Shown here piece after piece: positions 8,024-15,688 of a DNA stretch of 32,726 nt. The notes beneath the pieces were generated by a model. That model did no database searches. It was not told where the DNA came from and was given only the letters and a program-made list of their open reading frames with translations. Made by a program: the position numbers and the translations under genes. Positions within the stretch are counted from its first letter, which is position 1; each line of letters begins with the position of its first letter. The stretch lies in NCBI GenBank assembly GCA_026710565.1, contig JAPOQV010000262.1, positions 1 to 32,726 on the forward strand, written 5' to 3'. Origin of the DNA: Spirochaetaceae bacterium (GTDB lineage Bacteria; Spirochaetota; Spirochaetia; SZUA-6; Bin103).

Positions 8024-8518
8024 CTACCAGCACCCCAGCAGGCGCCGCAGCAGCACGATCTGGCCGACGTGGTAGGCGTTGTGGTCGGCCAGCACCAGCG
8101 CCTCGCGCAGCAGGGTCTGGCCGGTGCCGTGCGGGATGCGCCGGTACAGGTCCGCCCGCGGGTCCCTGATCAGCGCGACCATCGCGTCGCGGTCGGCCAG
8201 GAACGCGTCGACGCTCCGCTGCCAGGCGCCGGCGGGCGGCGCCACGGTGTCGGGCCAGTAGCCGTCGGGAAACTCGGGCGACACGTGGCTGGGATCGCGG
8301 CTGAATTCCACGATGTCCCACTGGGCGATGCGCAGGTGCTCGAGTTGCTGCCACAGGGAGGAAGCGGCGCCCTCCGGGATGACGCCGCGCAGGTGCTCGG
8401 GCACGTCCGCCACCGCCCGCTCGAACGGCAGGTGTGCGCCGTGACCGGAGAGCAGGTCCGCGGCGTGCTCGCGCACGGACTCGTCACTCTTCGAGTGAGG
8501 TTCGCTCCGCTCACTCAT
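8024..8518 (-). CDS. DinB/YfiT-like metal-binding four-helix protein
   Basis: This 164-residue protein has the DinB-fold metal triad: H61 in WQQLEHLRIAQWDI and the pair H146/H150 in ADHNAYHVGQIVLLRRLLG. The terminal HxxxHxGQ helix is the best family marker. Members include thiol-dependent S-transferases (bacillithiol or mycothiol linked) and many uncharacterised stress proteins, so no reaction is assigned. The gene is last in a three-gene minus-strand operon, and its ATG overlaps the end of the RidA gene by 8 nt, so it is very likely translationally coupled. It is cytoplasmic with no signal or membrane segment. Confidence 0.75.
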   Translation of the reverse strand: MSERSEPHSKSDESVREHAADLLSGHGAHLPFERAVADVPEHLRGVIPEGAASSLWQQLEHLRIAQWDIVEFSRDPSHVSPEFPDGYWPDTVAPPAGAWQRSVDAFLADRDAMVALIRDPRADLYRRIPHGTGQTLLREALVLADHNAYHVGQIVLLRRLLGCW

Positions 8519-8921
8519 CGCTGTCCTCCTCCGCAGTCGTCACCACGGCGTCCACCTCGATCTCCACCAGGTGATCGGCCAGCATGAGGCCCGATACCTC
8601 TGCCATGGTCATGGCCGGCCGGACGCTGCCGAGCAACGCCGCGTGGGCGCGGCCCACCGGGTCGGCGTAGCCGATGTCGGTCACGTAGTAGCGGGCGCGC
8701 ACCACGTCGGCAAGCGAGGCGCCCACGTCGGCGAGCGCTCGCTCGATCTTGCGCAGGATGAAGAGCGTCTGGCCGTGCGGGTCGCCCACGGCCACCGGTT
8801 GGCCGTCGCTGCCGGTGGCGCTGGTGCCGGCGACGAACACCTGGTCCCCGACGCGCACGGCGCGTGAGTAGCCGTAGCGCTCCTCCCAGGGAGCGCCGGA
8901 CGAGGCGCGTTGCCTGGTCAT
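8511..8921 (-). CDS. RidA/YjgF-family protein
   Basis: RidA proteins hydrolyse reactive enamine/imine intermediates such as 2-aminoacrylate. The 136 residues fit the family exactly. The N-terminal strand YSRAVRVGDQVFVAGTSATG is followed by LRKIERALADVGASLADVVRARYYVTD and the terminal EIEVDAV strand. R101 in SVRPAMT corresponds to the substrate-carboxylate-binding Arg, and E120/E122 to the family Glu. The N-terminal SSGAPWEERYGYSRA is typical of a RidA subfamily other than E. coli RidA itself. Its ATG overlaps the stop of the SGNH gene (ATGA at 8918-8921) and its own end overlaps the DinB gene by 8 nt. The operon context suggests detoxification of a product made by, or alongside, the SGNH enzyme. 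Confidence 0.85.
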   Translation of the reverse strand: MTRQRASSGAPWEERYGYSRAVRVGDQVFVAGTSATGSDGQPVAVGDPHGQTLFILRKIERALADVGASLADVVRARYYVTDIGYADPVGRAHAALLGSVRPAMTMAEVSGLMLADHLVEIEVDAVVTTAEEDSDE

Positions 8922-10006
8922 GAGGTCCCTCCCCGCCGGCGGTTGACGCCGGACGCACGCAGCCGCTCAACGGCCGGCCGCATGCGCGCCGCCAGCTCTT
9001 CGCCCATCTGAAGCATGCCGTGATCGCCGGGATGGATCATGTCCACGCACAGGCCGCCGACGTCGGTCAGCAGCGACGGCCCCGGCACCAGCTCGATGCG
9101 GGACCCCGGGCCGTCCTGGCGCAGCCGTTCGACCACGAGCTCCAAGGCAAGCCGGAACTCTTCCGGCGGCGCCTTGGCGTCGGGCATCACGTTCGACCAG
9201 TCACCGAAGTAGGGGTAGATGGTGATACAGAAGACCGGCCGGGAAGGCCTCTCTCGGACAACCTGTTTTACCAGGTAAGTGGCCCGATCGGTGAATTCCT
9301 CGATCGTGAAGCCGCGGGCGATCATGTTCACCGACAACGCGAGCGTCGCCACGCCCCAACCCGCGCGCCCGCCGATGTGCTCGCCGAAGGCCGGCTCGCA
9401 CAGGCAGGCGCCGCCGACGCCCAGGTTGACCAGGTCGACGCCCAGGCGCCACGCCGCCTGCGCGACGTAGGTGAGGTGGAACGCGGTGGCCGCCGAGCCG
9501 TGCGTGATCGAGGTGCCGTAGGAGAGCATGGTGAGGTCGGGCAGCTCGGCGGCGTCGGGCGGGCGCACCTCGCCCTCAACGCCGTGCAGGCGGAAGGTGC
9601 CGCGGAACAGCACCACCCGCACCACGCGCGGGTGGAACGGCATCGCCGCGGCCAGGTCGTCCGGGATCGACTCGTATGCGCGCCGCTGGTCGTCGCCGAT
9701 GCGGAGGTCGATGGTGGTGGGCTCGGTGCCGATGGGGTGAACGTGCGGCCGGCCGGCCAGCGGGCCGAAGAACACGCGGGCGGTCGGTTGGAACTCCTGT
9801 AGGCCCTCCGCCGACAGGGTGAGACGCGCTTGAGGTCCCAGCAGTACGAAGCGGATCTCCGCCCCTGCGGCCAGCAGCGTCTTCTCCTGGGCGGGCGGCT
9901 CCAGGCGCGCGCGAACGTTCTCGGTGACGCGCTGCAGCCGCACCGAGCCGTCGGGTTGGGGCACGGCCTCCTCGATGCCGTGCAGGGTGACGTCGTCGTA
10001 TCTCAT
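8918..10006 (-). CDS. Two-domain SGNH/GDSL hydrolase
   Basis: This is an esterase or deacetylase-type hydrolase of 362 residues. Residues 1-150 form a beta-rich N-terminal domain. The SGNH domain follows: block I Y-G-T-S166-I-T-H-G with the nucleophilic Ser, block II G-V-G-G199, block III N228 in SVNMIARG, and block V D322-M-I-H325-P with the catalytic Asp/His. A beta-sandwich plus SGNH layout is shared with carbohydrate esterases acting on acetylated glycans, so a glycan substrate is a reasonable inference. There is no signal peptide, so it acts in the cytoplasm. I chose ATG 10006 (MRYDDVTLHG); the frame is open to 10120, but the extra 38 codons look non-coding. It is first in the SGNH-RidA-DinB operon. 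Its own promoter was not identified. Confidence 0.8.
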   Translation of the reverse strand: MRYDDVTLHGIEEAVPQPDGSVRLQRVTENVRARLEPPAQEKTLLAAGAEIRFVLLGPQARLTLSAEGLQEFQPTARVFFGPLAGRPHVHPIGTEPTTIDLRIGDDQRRAYESIPDDLAAAMPFHPRVVRVVLFRGTFRLHGVEGEVRPPDAAELPDLTMLSYGTSITHGSAATAFHLTYVAQAAWRLGVDLVNLGVGGACLCEPAFGEHIGGRAGWGVATLALSVNMIARGFTIEEFTDRATYLVKQVVRERPSRPVFCITIYPYFGDWSNVMPDAKAPPEEFRLALELVVERLRQDGPGSRIELVPGPSLLTDVGGLCVDMIHPGDHGMLQMGEELAARMRPAVERLRASGVNRRRGGTS

Positions 10007-10201
10007 GGTGATCCGCAGTATGGGGCGAACGCACTCGCGATGCGACACTCGGCCATCGAGCGGAGTCGAGTACAGACGGCACCCGGCGGCAATGGTCCAA
10101 TAATGCCCTTCATGTGTCATAATATCTCAAACAGAGTCATAAAGACACGCGCATTTGGCTGGCGAGAGATACGGCGTCCCGCGTTCGATCTCGCCTTGAG
10201 T

Positions 10202-10215
10202 CGATACAATTATCG
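10202..10215. repeat. Inverted repeat upstream of hsp20
   Basis: CGATA-CAAT-TATCG is a perfect 5-bp palindrome with a 4-nt centre, about 47 nt upstream of the -24 element. It is a candidate activator-binding site. Confidence 0.4.
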
Positions 10216-10241
10216 TAATGGAAATGAAGTACAGAATATGA

Positions 10242-10256
10242 TCCGACTTTGTCGGA
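10242..10256. repeat. Inverted repeat next to the -24 element
   Basis: TCCGAC-TTT-GTCGGA is a perfect 6-bp palindrome with a 3-nt centre, ending 5 nt before the sigma-54-like box. That is close for an enhancer site, so a repressor or auxiliary operator is more likely. Confidence 0.45.
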
Positions 10257-10261
10257 AAGGT

Positions 10262-10277
10262 TGGCACGGGTTGTGCT
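10262..10277 (+). promoter_or_regulatory. Sigma-54-type -24/-12 promoter of hsp20
   Basis: TGGCACG-GGTT-GTGCT matches the RpoN consensus TGGCACG-N4-TTGCW with one mismatch (G for the first T of TTGC). The essential GG (10263-10264) and GC (10275-10276) have the correct 12-nt register. Transcription would start near 10288, giving a leader of about 34 nt that contains the AGGAGGGA ribosome-binding site of hsp20. Confidence 0.65.
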
Positions 10278-10321
10278 TCTAAGGTGGCATGAGAAACAAT
10301 CTCAACCACAGGAGGGACACC

Positions 10322-10747
10322 ATGAGGAATCTCGTACCGTATCGACCCGGCCGCTTGAGCATCTTCGACGGGCTGGACCAGATCTTCGACTCGGTCTTCA
10401 CCGAGCCGGTCTGGCGCACCGGCGCCCCGGCCGTCGACATCCGCGAAGAGGATGACGGCTACCTGGTGCAGGCGGAGCTGCCCGGCATCGCCGAGAAGGA
10501 CCTGAAGGTCAGCGTCGACGACAACGTGCTGACCATCTCGGCCAAGACCGGCCAGGACGCCGAGCGCAAGGCCGACGGCTACCTGGTCCGCGAGCGCCGC
10601 CACGCGGCGTACACGCGCAGCTTCGTGCTGCCGCGCGACTCGGACCACGAGGGCCTGACCGCCAACTTCGAGGACGGACTGCTGACGCTGACCGTCCCCA
10701 AGACGGAGGCGAGCAAGGCCCGCCAGATCCCGGTCAACGCCGCGTAG
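10322..10747 (+). CDS. Hsp20-family small heat-shock chaperone
   Basis: This is an ATP-independent holdase of 141 residues that keeps unfolded proteins soluble as large oligomers. A short N-terminal arm (1-35, with IFDGLDQIFDSVF) precedes the alpha-crystallin domain (about 36-128), which carries AELPGI at 51-56 and the signature ANFEDGLLTLTVPK at 114-127. The C-terminal anchoring motif I136-P-V138 is present. The start is certain: AGGAGGGA sits 5 nt before ATG 10322; an in-frame ATG at 10289 is upstream of that site. The gene is monocistronic, with a sigma-54-like promoter before it and a strong hairpin after it. Control by an RpoN activator instead of the usual heat-shock sigma or HrcA/CIRCE is inferred; no CIRCE element was seen. 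Confidence 0.95.
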   Translation: MRNLVPYRPGRLSIFDGLDQIFDSVFTEPVWRTGAPAVDIREEDDGYLVQAELPGIAEKDLKVSVDDNVLTISAKTGQDAERKADGYLVRERRHAAYTRSFVLPRDSDHEGLTANFEDGLLTLTVPKTEASKARQIPVNAA

Positions 10748-10763
10748 CGCCGGCGATCACGCC

Positions 10764-10804
10764 CACGAAGGCCCCACCGGCTCCGGCCGGCCGGGGCCTT
10801 CGTG
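10764..10804 (+). terminator. Strong hairpin after hsp20
   Basis: CACGAAGGCCCC (10764-10775) pairs perfectly with GGGGCCTTCGTG (10793-10804), a 12-bp stem. The loop ACCGGCTCCGGCCGGCC can itself fold further. No T-run follows, so it could be a factor-assisted terminator or a 3' mRNA stabiliser. Confidence 0.6.
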
Positions 10805-10841
10805 CATTGCGGCCGGTGAAGCGGCAGGTCCGCCGGACTGC

Positions 10842-10847
10842 TACGCT
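10842..10847 (+). promoter_or_regulatory. -10-like element of a leaderless gene
   Basis: TACGCT, preceded by TGC as in an extended -10, ends 6 nt before ATG 10854. No ribosome-binding site is present. Confidence 0.45.
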
Positions 10848-10853
10848 AAGCGG

Positions 10854-13364
10854 ATGACGGACTATCAGCCGGTCGATCTGCACCACCTCTGCAACGCGGG
10901 CGTCGCGGCGTTGCCGCCACTCGATCACCAACCTCCCGTCGGCAGGCAGCTCTTTCAGGGCCTGCCGTTCGACGTCGGCGGTGCGCAGCCCGGACCGGAC
11001 CGCTGCTTCATCCGCTGCGCGCCGGACTCGGGGCCGGTGGCGATCCCAATCGGCCGCCCCTGCCACACGGTCGTGCTGGCGCACGCCCTGACCGAGAGCC
11101 GGCTCATGGATGGCGGTCCGCTCGGCCGGCCGGTGGCCACCTACACGTTCCGCGCCGCCGGCGCCGGCGCGCCGGACACGGCCGACGCCGTGACGATCCG
11201 CGAGCGGTTCGAGATCGCCGCGCCGTTTCGCGACCGTCCGTTCACGGCGGTCGAGCACCAGGGCGAGTTCCTGCATCCGCGCTACGAGGGGCCATGGGAG
11301 GAGGCCGGCCGCCGCCAGACCGAGGCATCGCGCGGGCCTGCCACCTACTTCCTGTGGGCATGGCGCAACCCCGATCCCGAACGGGTCGTCGAGGAACTCC
11401 TCATCGAGCCGGCTGCCGGCGGGCCGGCGTTCATCATCGCCGGCGTCACGACAGGCCACGTCGACGAGCACCCCTTCACCCGCCAGGGACGGCGCGACGT
11501 CAAGGTCACGCTGACCGACCCCGAGGCGGCTCGGCGGCCGTTCGACCTGGACGTGACCGTCGACCGCGGCATCGCAACCTACGTGCACGCGCTGCCCGAG
11601 GCGGACGCGGAGGCGTTCGTGGCCGACGGCCGCGCCGGCTGGGGAGAGGAGCAGAACCCGGCCTCCAGTCCCGCGTACACGGAGATCGCGGCCACGCCGT
11701 CGGCCACCGTGGACGTCACCCAGGGCGGGAGCTCCCTCGGCAAGGTGCGCTGGGGCGACGTGCAGGAGCGCGGCAGCGCCGAGGACGGCCGCGTGCGGGT
11801 CGAGCTGCTGGACGGCGGCCGCAACTGGGTACACGTGACCGTGCTCGACGAGGGCACCGGCAAGCCGGTGCCGTGCCGGGTGCACTTCCGCTCGCCGGCC
11901 GGGGTTCCCTTCCAGCCGCACGGCCACCACAACCAGGTCAACTCCAACAACGGAAGCTGGCACATCGACGTGGGCGGTGACGTGCGCATGGGCCAGGCCA
12001 CCTACGCCTACATCGACGGCCGCTGCCAGGGATGGCTGCCGCGCGGCGACGTGATCGTCGACGTGGCGCGCGGCTTCGAGTACGAGCCGCTGCGCACGCG
12101 CGTCCGCATCGAGCCGGGCCAGCGCGAGCTGACGCTGCGCCTGGCGCGCTGGACGGACATGAACGCGCAGGGCTGGTACTCCGGCGACTCGCACGTCCAC
12201 TTCCTGTCCGCGCAGGGCAGCCATACCGAGTCGCAGGGAGAGGACCTGAACGTGGTCAACCTGCTGCAGTCGCAGTGGGGGAGCCTGTTCACCAACACCG
12301 AGGAGTTCACCGGTGGCGCGAGCGTCCACCAGCAGGGCAACAACATCGTCTACGTCAGCCAGGAGAACCGGCAGCACTTCCTGGGCCACCTGATCCTCTG
12401 GGGCCTCACGGAGCCGGTGATGCCGTGGTGCTCGGACGGCCCGGGCGAGGCGGAGCCGGGCGGCAGCCTGGACGTCACCATGAGCGACTGGGCCGACCAG
12501 ACCCACGCGCAGGGCGGCCACGTCATCATCCCGCACCTGCCCAATCCGAACGGCGAGCCCGCCGCGCTGATCGCCACCGGCCGCGCCGACGGCGTGGAGA
12601 TGCTGCGGCAGGGCGAGTTCAACCACCTGGAGTACTACCGCTACCTCAACTGCGGCTACCGGCTGCCCCTGGTCGGCGGCACCGACAAGATGTCCAGCGA
12701 CGTGCCGATCGGCCTGTACCGGACCTACGCGCGGGTGGGCGACCAGCAGGAGTTCACCTACCGCGCCTGGTGCGACACCGTGAAGGAGGGCCGCACGTTC
12801 CTGAGCGGCGGCCCGCTGATCGGCATCACCGTCGACGGCGCCGGCATCGGCGACACGCTGAAGCTGTCGTCGTCGGGCACTGTTGAGGTGCACGCCTGGG
12901 CGGAGAGCATCCTGCCCATCCACACGCTGCAGATCGTGCAGGAAGGCAGGGTGGTGGCGCAGTCGGACACCACGGCGCCCGGCGCCGGGCGCAGGCGGCT
13001 CGAGCTGCGCGAGAAGGTGCGCGTCGACGGCCATAGCTGGCTGGCGGCCCGCGTCGGCGGACCCGGCTACGGCCAGGTCGACCATCACGACGGCTGGCAG
13101 CGCGGCATCTTCGCCCACACCTCGCCGGTCTACGTCGCGGTCGGCGGCGACTGGTGGATGTTCGACCGCGACGCCGCCGAGTACATGCTCACCCTCATCG
13201 ACGGCTGCCTGAACTACGTGCGCCACACCGCCCCGCTGCGGCCCGACGCGGAGACCACCTTCCACCACGGTGAGCCCGACCACCTGGCCTACCTGGAGCG
13301 GCCGTTCCACCAGGCGCGTGAGGCCCTTCACCGCCGCATGCACCATCTCGGCATCCCGCACTGA
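10854..13364 (+). CDS. CehA/McbA-like PHP-domain metallohydrolase
   Basis: The 836-residue protein has a long N-terminal region (about 1-420) including beta-rich modules with a carboxypeptidase-regulatory-like segment (VTVLDEGTGKPVPCRVHF, about 325-345). A PHP metal-dependent domain opens with GWYSGDSHVHFLS, where D445, H447 and H449 are the first metal ligands. The phrase W-Y-S-G-D-x-H-V-H is diagnostic of the CehA/McbA group, named after carbamate hydrolases; most members are uncharacterised. Further histidines at IIPHLPNP and VGGTDKM fit later ligands. The N-terminus shows no signal peptide. It is transcribed from a leaderless-type promoter and followed after 16 nt by an M14-like zinc hydrolase, so the two probably form an operon acting on related amide or ester substrates. 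Substrate is unknown. Confidence 0.8.
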   Translation: MTDYQPVDLHHLCNAGVAALPPLDHQPPVGRQLFQGLPFDVGGAQPGPDRCFIRCAPDSGPVAIPIGRPCHTVVLAHALTESRLMDGGPLGRPVATYTFRAAGAGAPDTADAVTIRERFEIAAPFRDRPFTAVEHQGEFLHPRYEGPWEEAGRRQTEASRGPATYFLWAWRNPDPERVVEELLIEPAAGGPAFIIAGVTTGHVDEHPFTRQGRRDVKVTLTDPEAARRPFDLDVTVDRGIATYVHALPEADAEAFVADGRAGWGEEQNPASSPAYTEIAATPSATVDVTQGGSSLGKVRWGDVQERGSAEDGRVRVELLDGGRNWVHVTVLDEGTGKPVPCRVHFRSPAGVPFQPHGHHNQVNSNNGSWHIDVGGDVRMGQATYAYIDGRCQGWLPRGDVIVDVARGFEYEPLRTRVRIEPGQRELTLRLARWTDMNAQGWYSGDSHVHFLSAQGSHTESQGEDLNVVNLLQSQWGSLFTNTEEFTGGASVHQQGNNIVYVSQENRQHFLGHLILWGLTEPVMPWCSDGPGEAEPGGSLDVTMSDWADQTHAQGGHVIIPHLPNPNGEPAALIATGRADGVEMLRQGEFNHLEYYRYLNCGYRLPLVGGTDKMSSDVPIGLYRTYARVGDQQEFTYRAWCDTVKEGRTFLSGGPLIGITVDGAGIGDTLKLSSSGTVEVHAWAESILPIHTLQIVQEGRVVAQSDTTAPGAGRRRLELREKVRVDGHSWLAARVGGPGYGQVDHHDGWQRGIFAHTSPVYVAVGGDWWMFDRDAAEYMLTLIDGCLNYVRHTAPLRPDAETTFHHGEPDHLAYLERPFHQAREALHRRMHHLGIPH

Positions 13365-13380
13365 GCCGGGGATCGATGCG

Positions 13381-14400
13381 ATGGAGGAGATGACGGCGAC
13401 CGCGTGCGCCGCTGAATTCGACCCGGGAGAGACGCCGCGCGGTGGCAAGAGCCGTACCAGCCTGGTCGTCGACCACCTGCCGGACGGCCAGCCGCTGGCG
13501 TTTCCGGCGCTGGTCGTGCGCGGTGCCGAGCCCGGCAGGACGCTGCTGGCCACCGGCGTCATCCACGGCGACGAGTACGAGGGGGCGCTGGCGATCCAGG
13601 ACCTGTTCGCGGAGCTGCGGCCGGAGCGGATGTCCGGCACCTTCGTAGGCATCCCTGTCGTGAACGGCCCGGCGTTCACCGCCGGTACGCGCACCGGCAG
13701 CCACGACCACAAGGACCTGGCGCGCGTCTTTCCCGGCAGCGCTGACGGTTCGCCGACCGAGCGCATCGCGCACGCGATGGCCGAGTACGTGATCCCCTGC
13801 GCGGACCTGTACGCGGACCTGCACTCGGCCGGCAACGACGCCAGGATCAAGCAGTTCGCCGGCTACCAGATCAGGCCGGAGCTCGGTGCGACCCAGCGCG
13901 AGGCCGCGATCGCCTTCGGCCTGGACTTGGTGTGGGGGACGGTCGTCCTGCCCGGCCGCAGTCTGTCCGCCGCCGGCGATATAGCCGTCCCCGCGATCTA
14001 CGTGGAGCTGGAAGGCGAGGGGCGCGGCCGTGCGGAGAGTTGCGCGGCGGCCCTGCAGGGGCTGCGCAACCTGCTTGCCTACCTGGGCATCGTGGCCGGC
14101 GACTACCCGAGCGGTCCGCCGCCGTTCCTGGTGGAGGACGACCGGGACGGCTCCGGGGACATGGGGCTGGACGCTCGTGCGCCCACATCGGGGCTGTTCC
14201 TGCCCGACGTCGCCGTCTGGGACCGGGTGGCCGCCGGCGACCGCCTGGGCGTGGTGCGCCGCGCGGACGGCCGCGTGGCCGCCGAGGTGCGCTCGACGAA
14301 GGCCGGCCGCGTGCTGCTGCTGCGCACCCGCCCGCGCGTGATCGCCGGCGACACCGTCGCCTACGTCCTGGAGCCGAGTCTCCTTCCAGCCGGTCCGTGA
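13381..14400 (+). CDS. Succinylglutamate desuccinylase/aspartoacylase-family protein
   Basis: This is a zinc-dependent amidohydrolase of the M14-like AstE/aspartoacylase family, 339 residues. Zinc ligands are visible as H62-G-D-E65 (GVIHGDEYEG) and H148 (YADLHSAGN), with the likely catalytic Glu at E209 (PAIYVELEGEG). The C-terminal 100 residues form the beta-barrel tail, including FLPDVAVWDRVAAGDRLGVV, a lipoyl-like hairpin typical of this family. Such enzymes release an acyl group from N-acyl amino acids or diamines. The ATG at 13381 or 13390 is the start; the frame is open further upstream but overlaps the CehA-like gene. It is downstream in an operon with the PHP protein. A terminator-like hairpin follows directly after the stop. 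The exact substrate cannot be read from sequence. Confidence 0.85.
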   Translation: MEEMTATACAAEFDPGETPRGGKSRTSLVVDHLPDGQPLAFPALVVRGAEPGRTLLATGVIHGDEYEGALAIQDLFAELRPERMSGTFVGIPVVNGPAFTAGTRTGSHDHKDLARVFPGSADGSPTERIAHAMAEYVIPCADLYADLHSAGNDARIKQFAGYQIRPELGATQREAAIAFGLDLVWGTVVLPGRSLSAAGDIAVPAIYVELEGEGRGRAESCAAALQGLRNLLAYLGIVAGDYPSGPPPFLVEDDRDGSGDMGLDARAPTSGLFLPDVAVWDRVAAGDRLGVVRRADGRVAAEVRSTKAGRVLLLRTRPRVIAGDTVAYVLEPSLLPAGP

Positions 14401-14425
14401 CGCCGCGGGCTTATCCCGGCGTTTT
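14401..14425 (+). terminator. Intrinsic terminator after the aspartoacylase-like gene
   Basis: CGCCGCGGG (14401-14409) pairs with CCCGGCG (14415-14421), with one bulged C, across the loop CTTAT. TTTT follows at 14422-14425. The stem begins right after the TGA and overlaps the end of the convergent ATPase gene. Confidence 0.6.
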
Positions 14426-15563
14426 ACGGCAGGGCCAGCTCACCGCAGAAGGTCCAGAACGGCAGCACACGCGTGTCGGTGTCGGCGTCGCCGAAGTCGG
14501 CGGTGCCCAGGTGCACTTGGTAGAACCGGGAAATCTCGGTCCGCTGGCGGAAATAGCGACATGCCGGTGCGGCGTTGCGGTCTCCGCTCTTGCACTCGAC
14601 GGCGAACTCGGGGTGGCTGTCGCGGAGCACGACGAAATCGATCTCGCGCCCGTCGGTGTCGCGCACGAAGCGCAGCTCCATCTCGTATCCTTCCGTGTCC
14701 TCCACCAGGTGGCAGTACTTCAGCAGATGTCCGGCCACCAGGTTCTCGAAGCGGGGTCCGGGATCGTCCACGCGTGACCAGTCCCAGAAGTAGAGCTTCC
14801 GCTCCTTGCGGACGGCCCTGATCCTGGCTGACCCGAACGGCGCCAGCCGGTAGCACAGGTAGAGCCGCTCGAACGCGGCGATCCAGCGCTCGACGCTCTC
14901 GTGCGATGCCTGCAGGAGCTTGCGGAGACGGTTGACCGACAGCGGCGATCCGACGCAGGAAGGCAGATGGGCGAGCAGCAGGTCCAGCCGGGTCACCTCC
15001 CGGACCTGCTCCAGGTCACGCAGATCTTCGTGGACCACCCGCTCCGAGTGCTCGCGCAGCCAGCGGCGGTGGAACCGCTCCTCGCCGCGCAGGAACGGCT
15101 CGGGGAAGCCCCCGAACCGGAGCAGGTGGGCGATCGACTGCGCGTCCGGACGGCGGCCGCACTCCGCCAGCGAAAAAGGGTGCAGGCGGTAGTAGTGGTA
15201 CCGGCCCTGCAGCGAGTCGCCGCCCTTGCGGTAGTAGTCCAGGCGGGCGGAGCCGGTCACCAGGAAGGAGAGGGATGACCGGTGCTTGTCGTAGAGCCCC
15301 TTGATCAGCCCGCGCCACCCTGCGTACTTGTGCAGCTCGTCGAAGATGAGCAGGCGCTGGCGTGGTGGGAGCCGGGCGGCCAGGATCGCCTCCCGGTCGG
15401 CGAGGTAGTCCCAGTTCAGGTACGCCGGCGAGGACTCGTCGCTCCCGCGCGGCAGCAGCGACAGGGCGAAGATGGTCTTGCCGACCTGGCGCGGACCGCC
15501 GACGAACACCATGCGGTCGGCAAGATCCGACGCCACGGGCTCGGCGAGGTATCGGTCCGTCAT
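14424..15563 (-). CDS. AAA ATPase with DUF4143-type C-terminal domain
   Basis: This 379-residue protein has an N-terminal ATPase with Walker A GGPRQVGKT (22-30), Walker B LLIFDE (71-76) and a sensor-like LVTGSARLD (101-109). The C-terminal DUF4143 region ends in a PD-(D/E)xK-like fold: EIDFVVLRD, then FAVECKSG with the E-x-K pair. The family is widespread in genomes rich in toxin-antitoxin and defence genes; it is often called an archaeal-type ATPase, with no agreed function. The gene is monocistronic on the minus strand. Its upstream region holds three copies of an 11-bp element and a TATATT -10-like box (minus strand, 15605-15610). Start ATG 15563 has no strong ribosome-binding site. No frameshift or missing motif is seen. 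Confidence 0.85.
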   Translation of the reverse strand: MTDRYLAEPVASDLADRMVFVGGPRQVGKTIFALSLLPRGSDESSPAYLNWDYLADREAILAARLPPRQRLLIFDELHKYAGWRGLIKGLYDKHRSSLSFLVTGSARLDYYRKGGDSLQGRYHYYRLHPFSLAECGRRPDAQSIAHLLRFGGFPEPFLRGEERFHRRWLREHSERVVHEDLRDLEQVREVTRLDLLLAHLPSCVGSPLSVNRLRKLLQASHESVERWIAAFERLYLCYRLAPFGSARIRAVRKERKLYFWDWSRVDDPGPRFENLVAGHLLKYCHLVEDTEGYEMELRFVRDTDGREIDFVVLRDSHPEFAVECKSGDRNAAPACRYFRQRTEISRFYQVHLGTADFGDADTDTRVLPFWTFCGELALP

Positions 15564-15582
15564 CCCGGCGCCGGCGCGAACA

Positions 15583-15659
15583 TGAGTGTTTTCAGGTGTG
15601 CCAGAATATACTCATGAGTGTTTTCGGGTCAATCTGAAAACACTCACGGAGTTCTGGCA
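15583..15659. repeat. Nested inverted repeats with three 11-bp copies upstream of the ATPase gene
   Basis: TGAGTGTTTTC occurs at 15583-15593 and 15615-15625, and its exact reverse complement at 15636-15646. The last two form an 11-bp palindrome with a 10-nt centre. This palindrome is enclosed by a second perfect 8-bp inverted repeat, TGCCAGAA (15599-15606) and TTCTGGCA (15652-15659). A minus-strand -10-like TATATT (15610-15605) lies between copies. It may be an operator array for the ATPase gene, a bidirectional hairpin, or the remnant of a small mobile element. The remaining 15660-15688 shows nothing else. Confidence 0.7.
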
Positions 15660-15688
15660 ACTCGCCGGAGTGCGGCCGGCGCGGTCGT

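Larger units (their letters stand above)
10007..10321. other. Intergenic control region between SGNH operon and hsp20
   Basis: This 315-nt divergent spacer contains no supported gene. Its hsp20-proximal half (10081-10260) is clearly AT-richer than the surroundings. It holds two perfect inverted repeats (10202-10215 and 10242-10256), a sigma-54-like promoter (10262-10277) and the hsp20 ribosome-binding site. The promoter of the SGNH operon must lie in the left part, but I see no convincing elements there. Confidence 0.6.

Noticed and set aside
10734..13850. Minus-strand open frame of over 1000 codons opposite the CehA-like and aspartoacylase-like genes
   Set aside because: It is Val/Arg/His/Ala-rich with no motif and is the antisense of two well-supported genes; long antisense frames are expected in GC-rich coding DNA.
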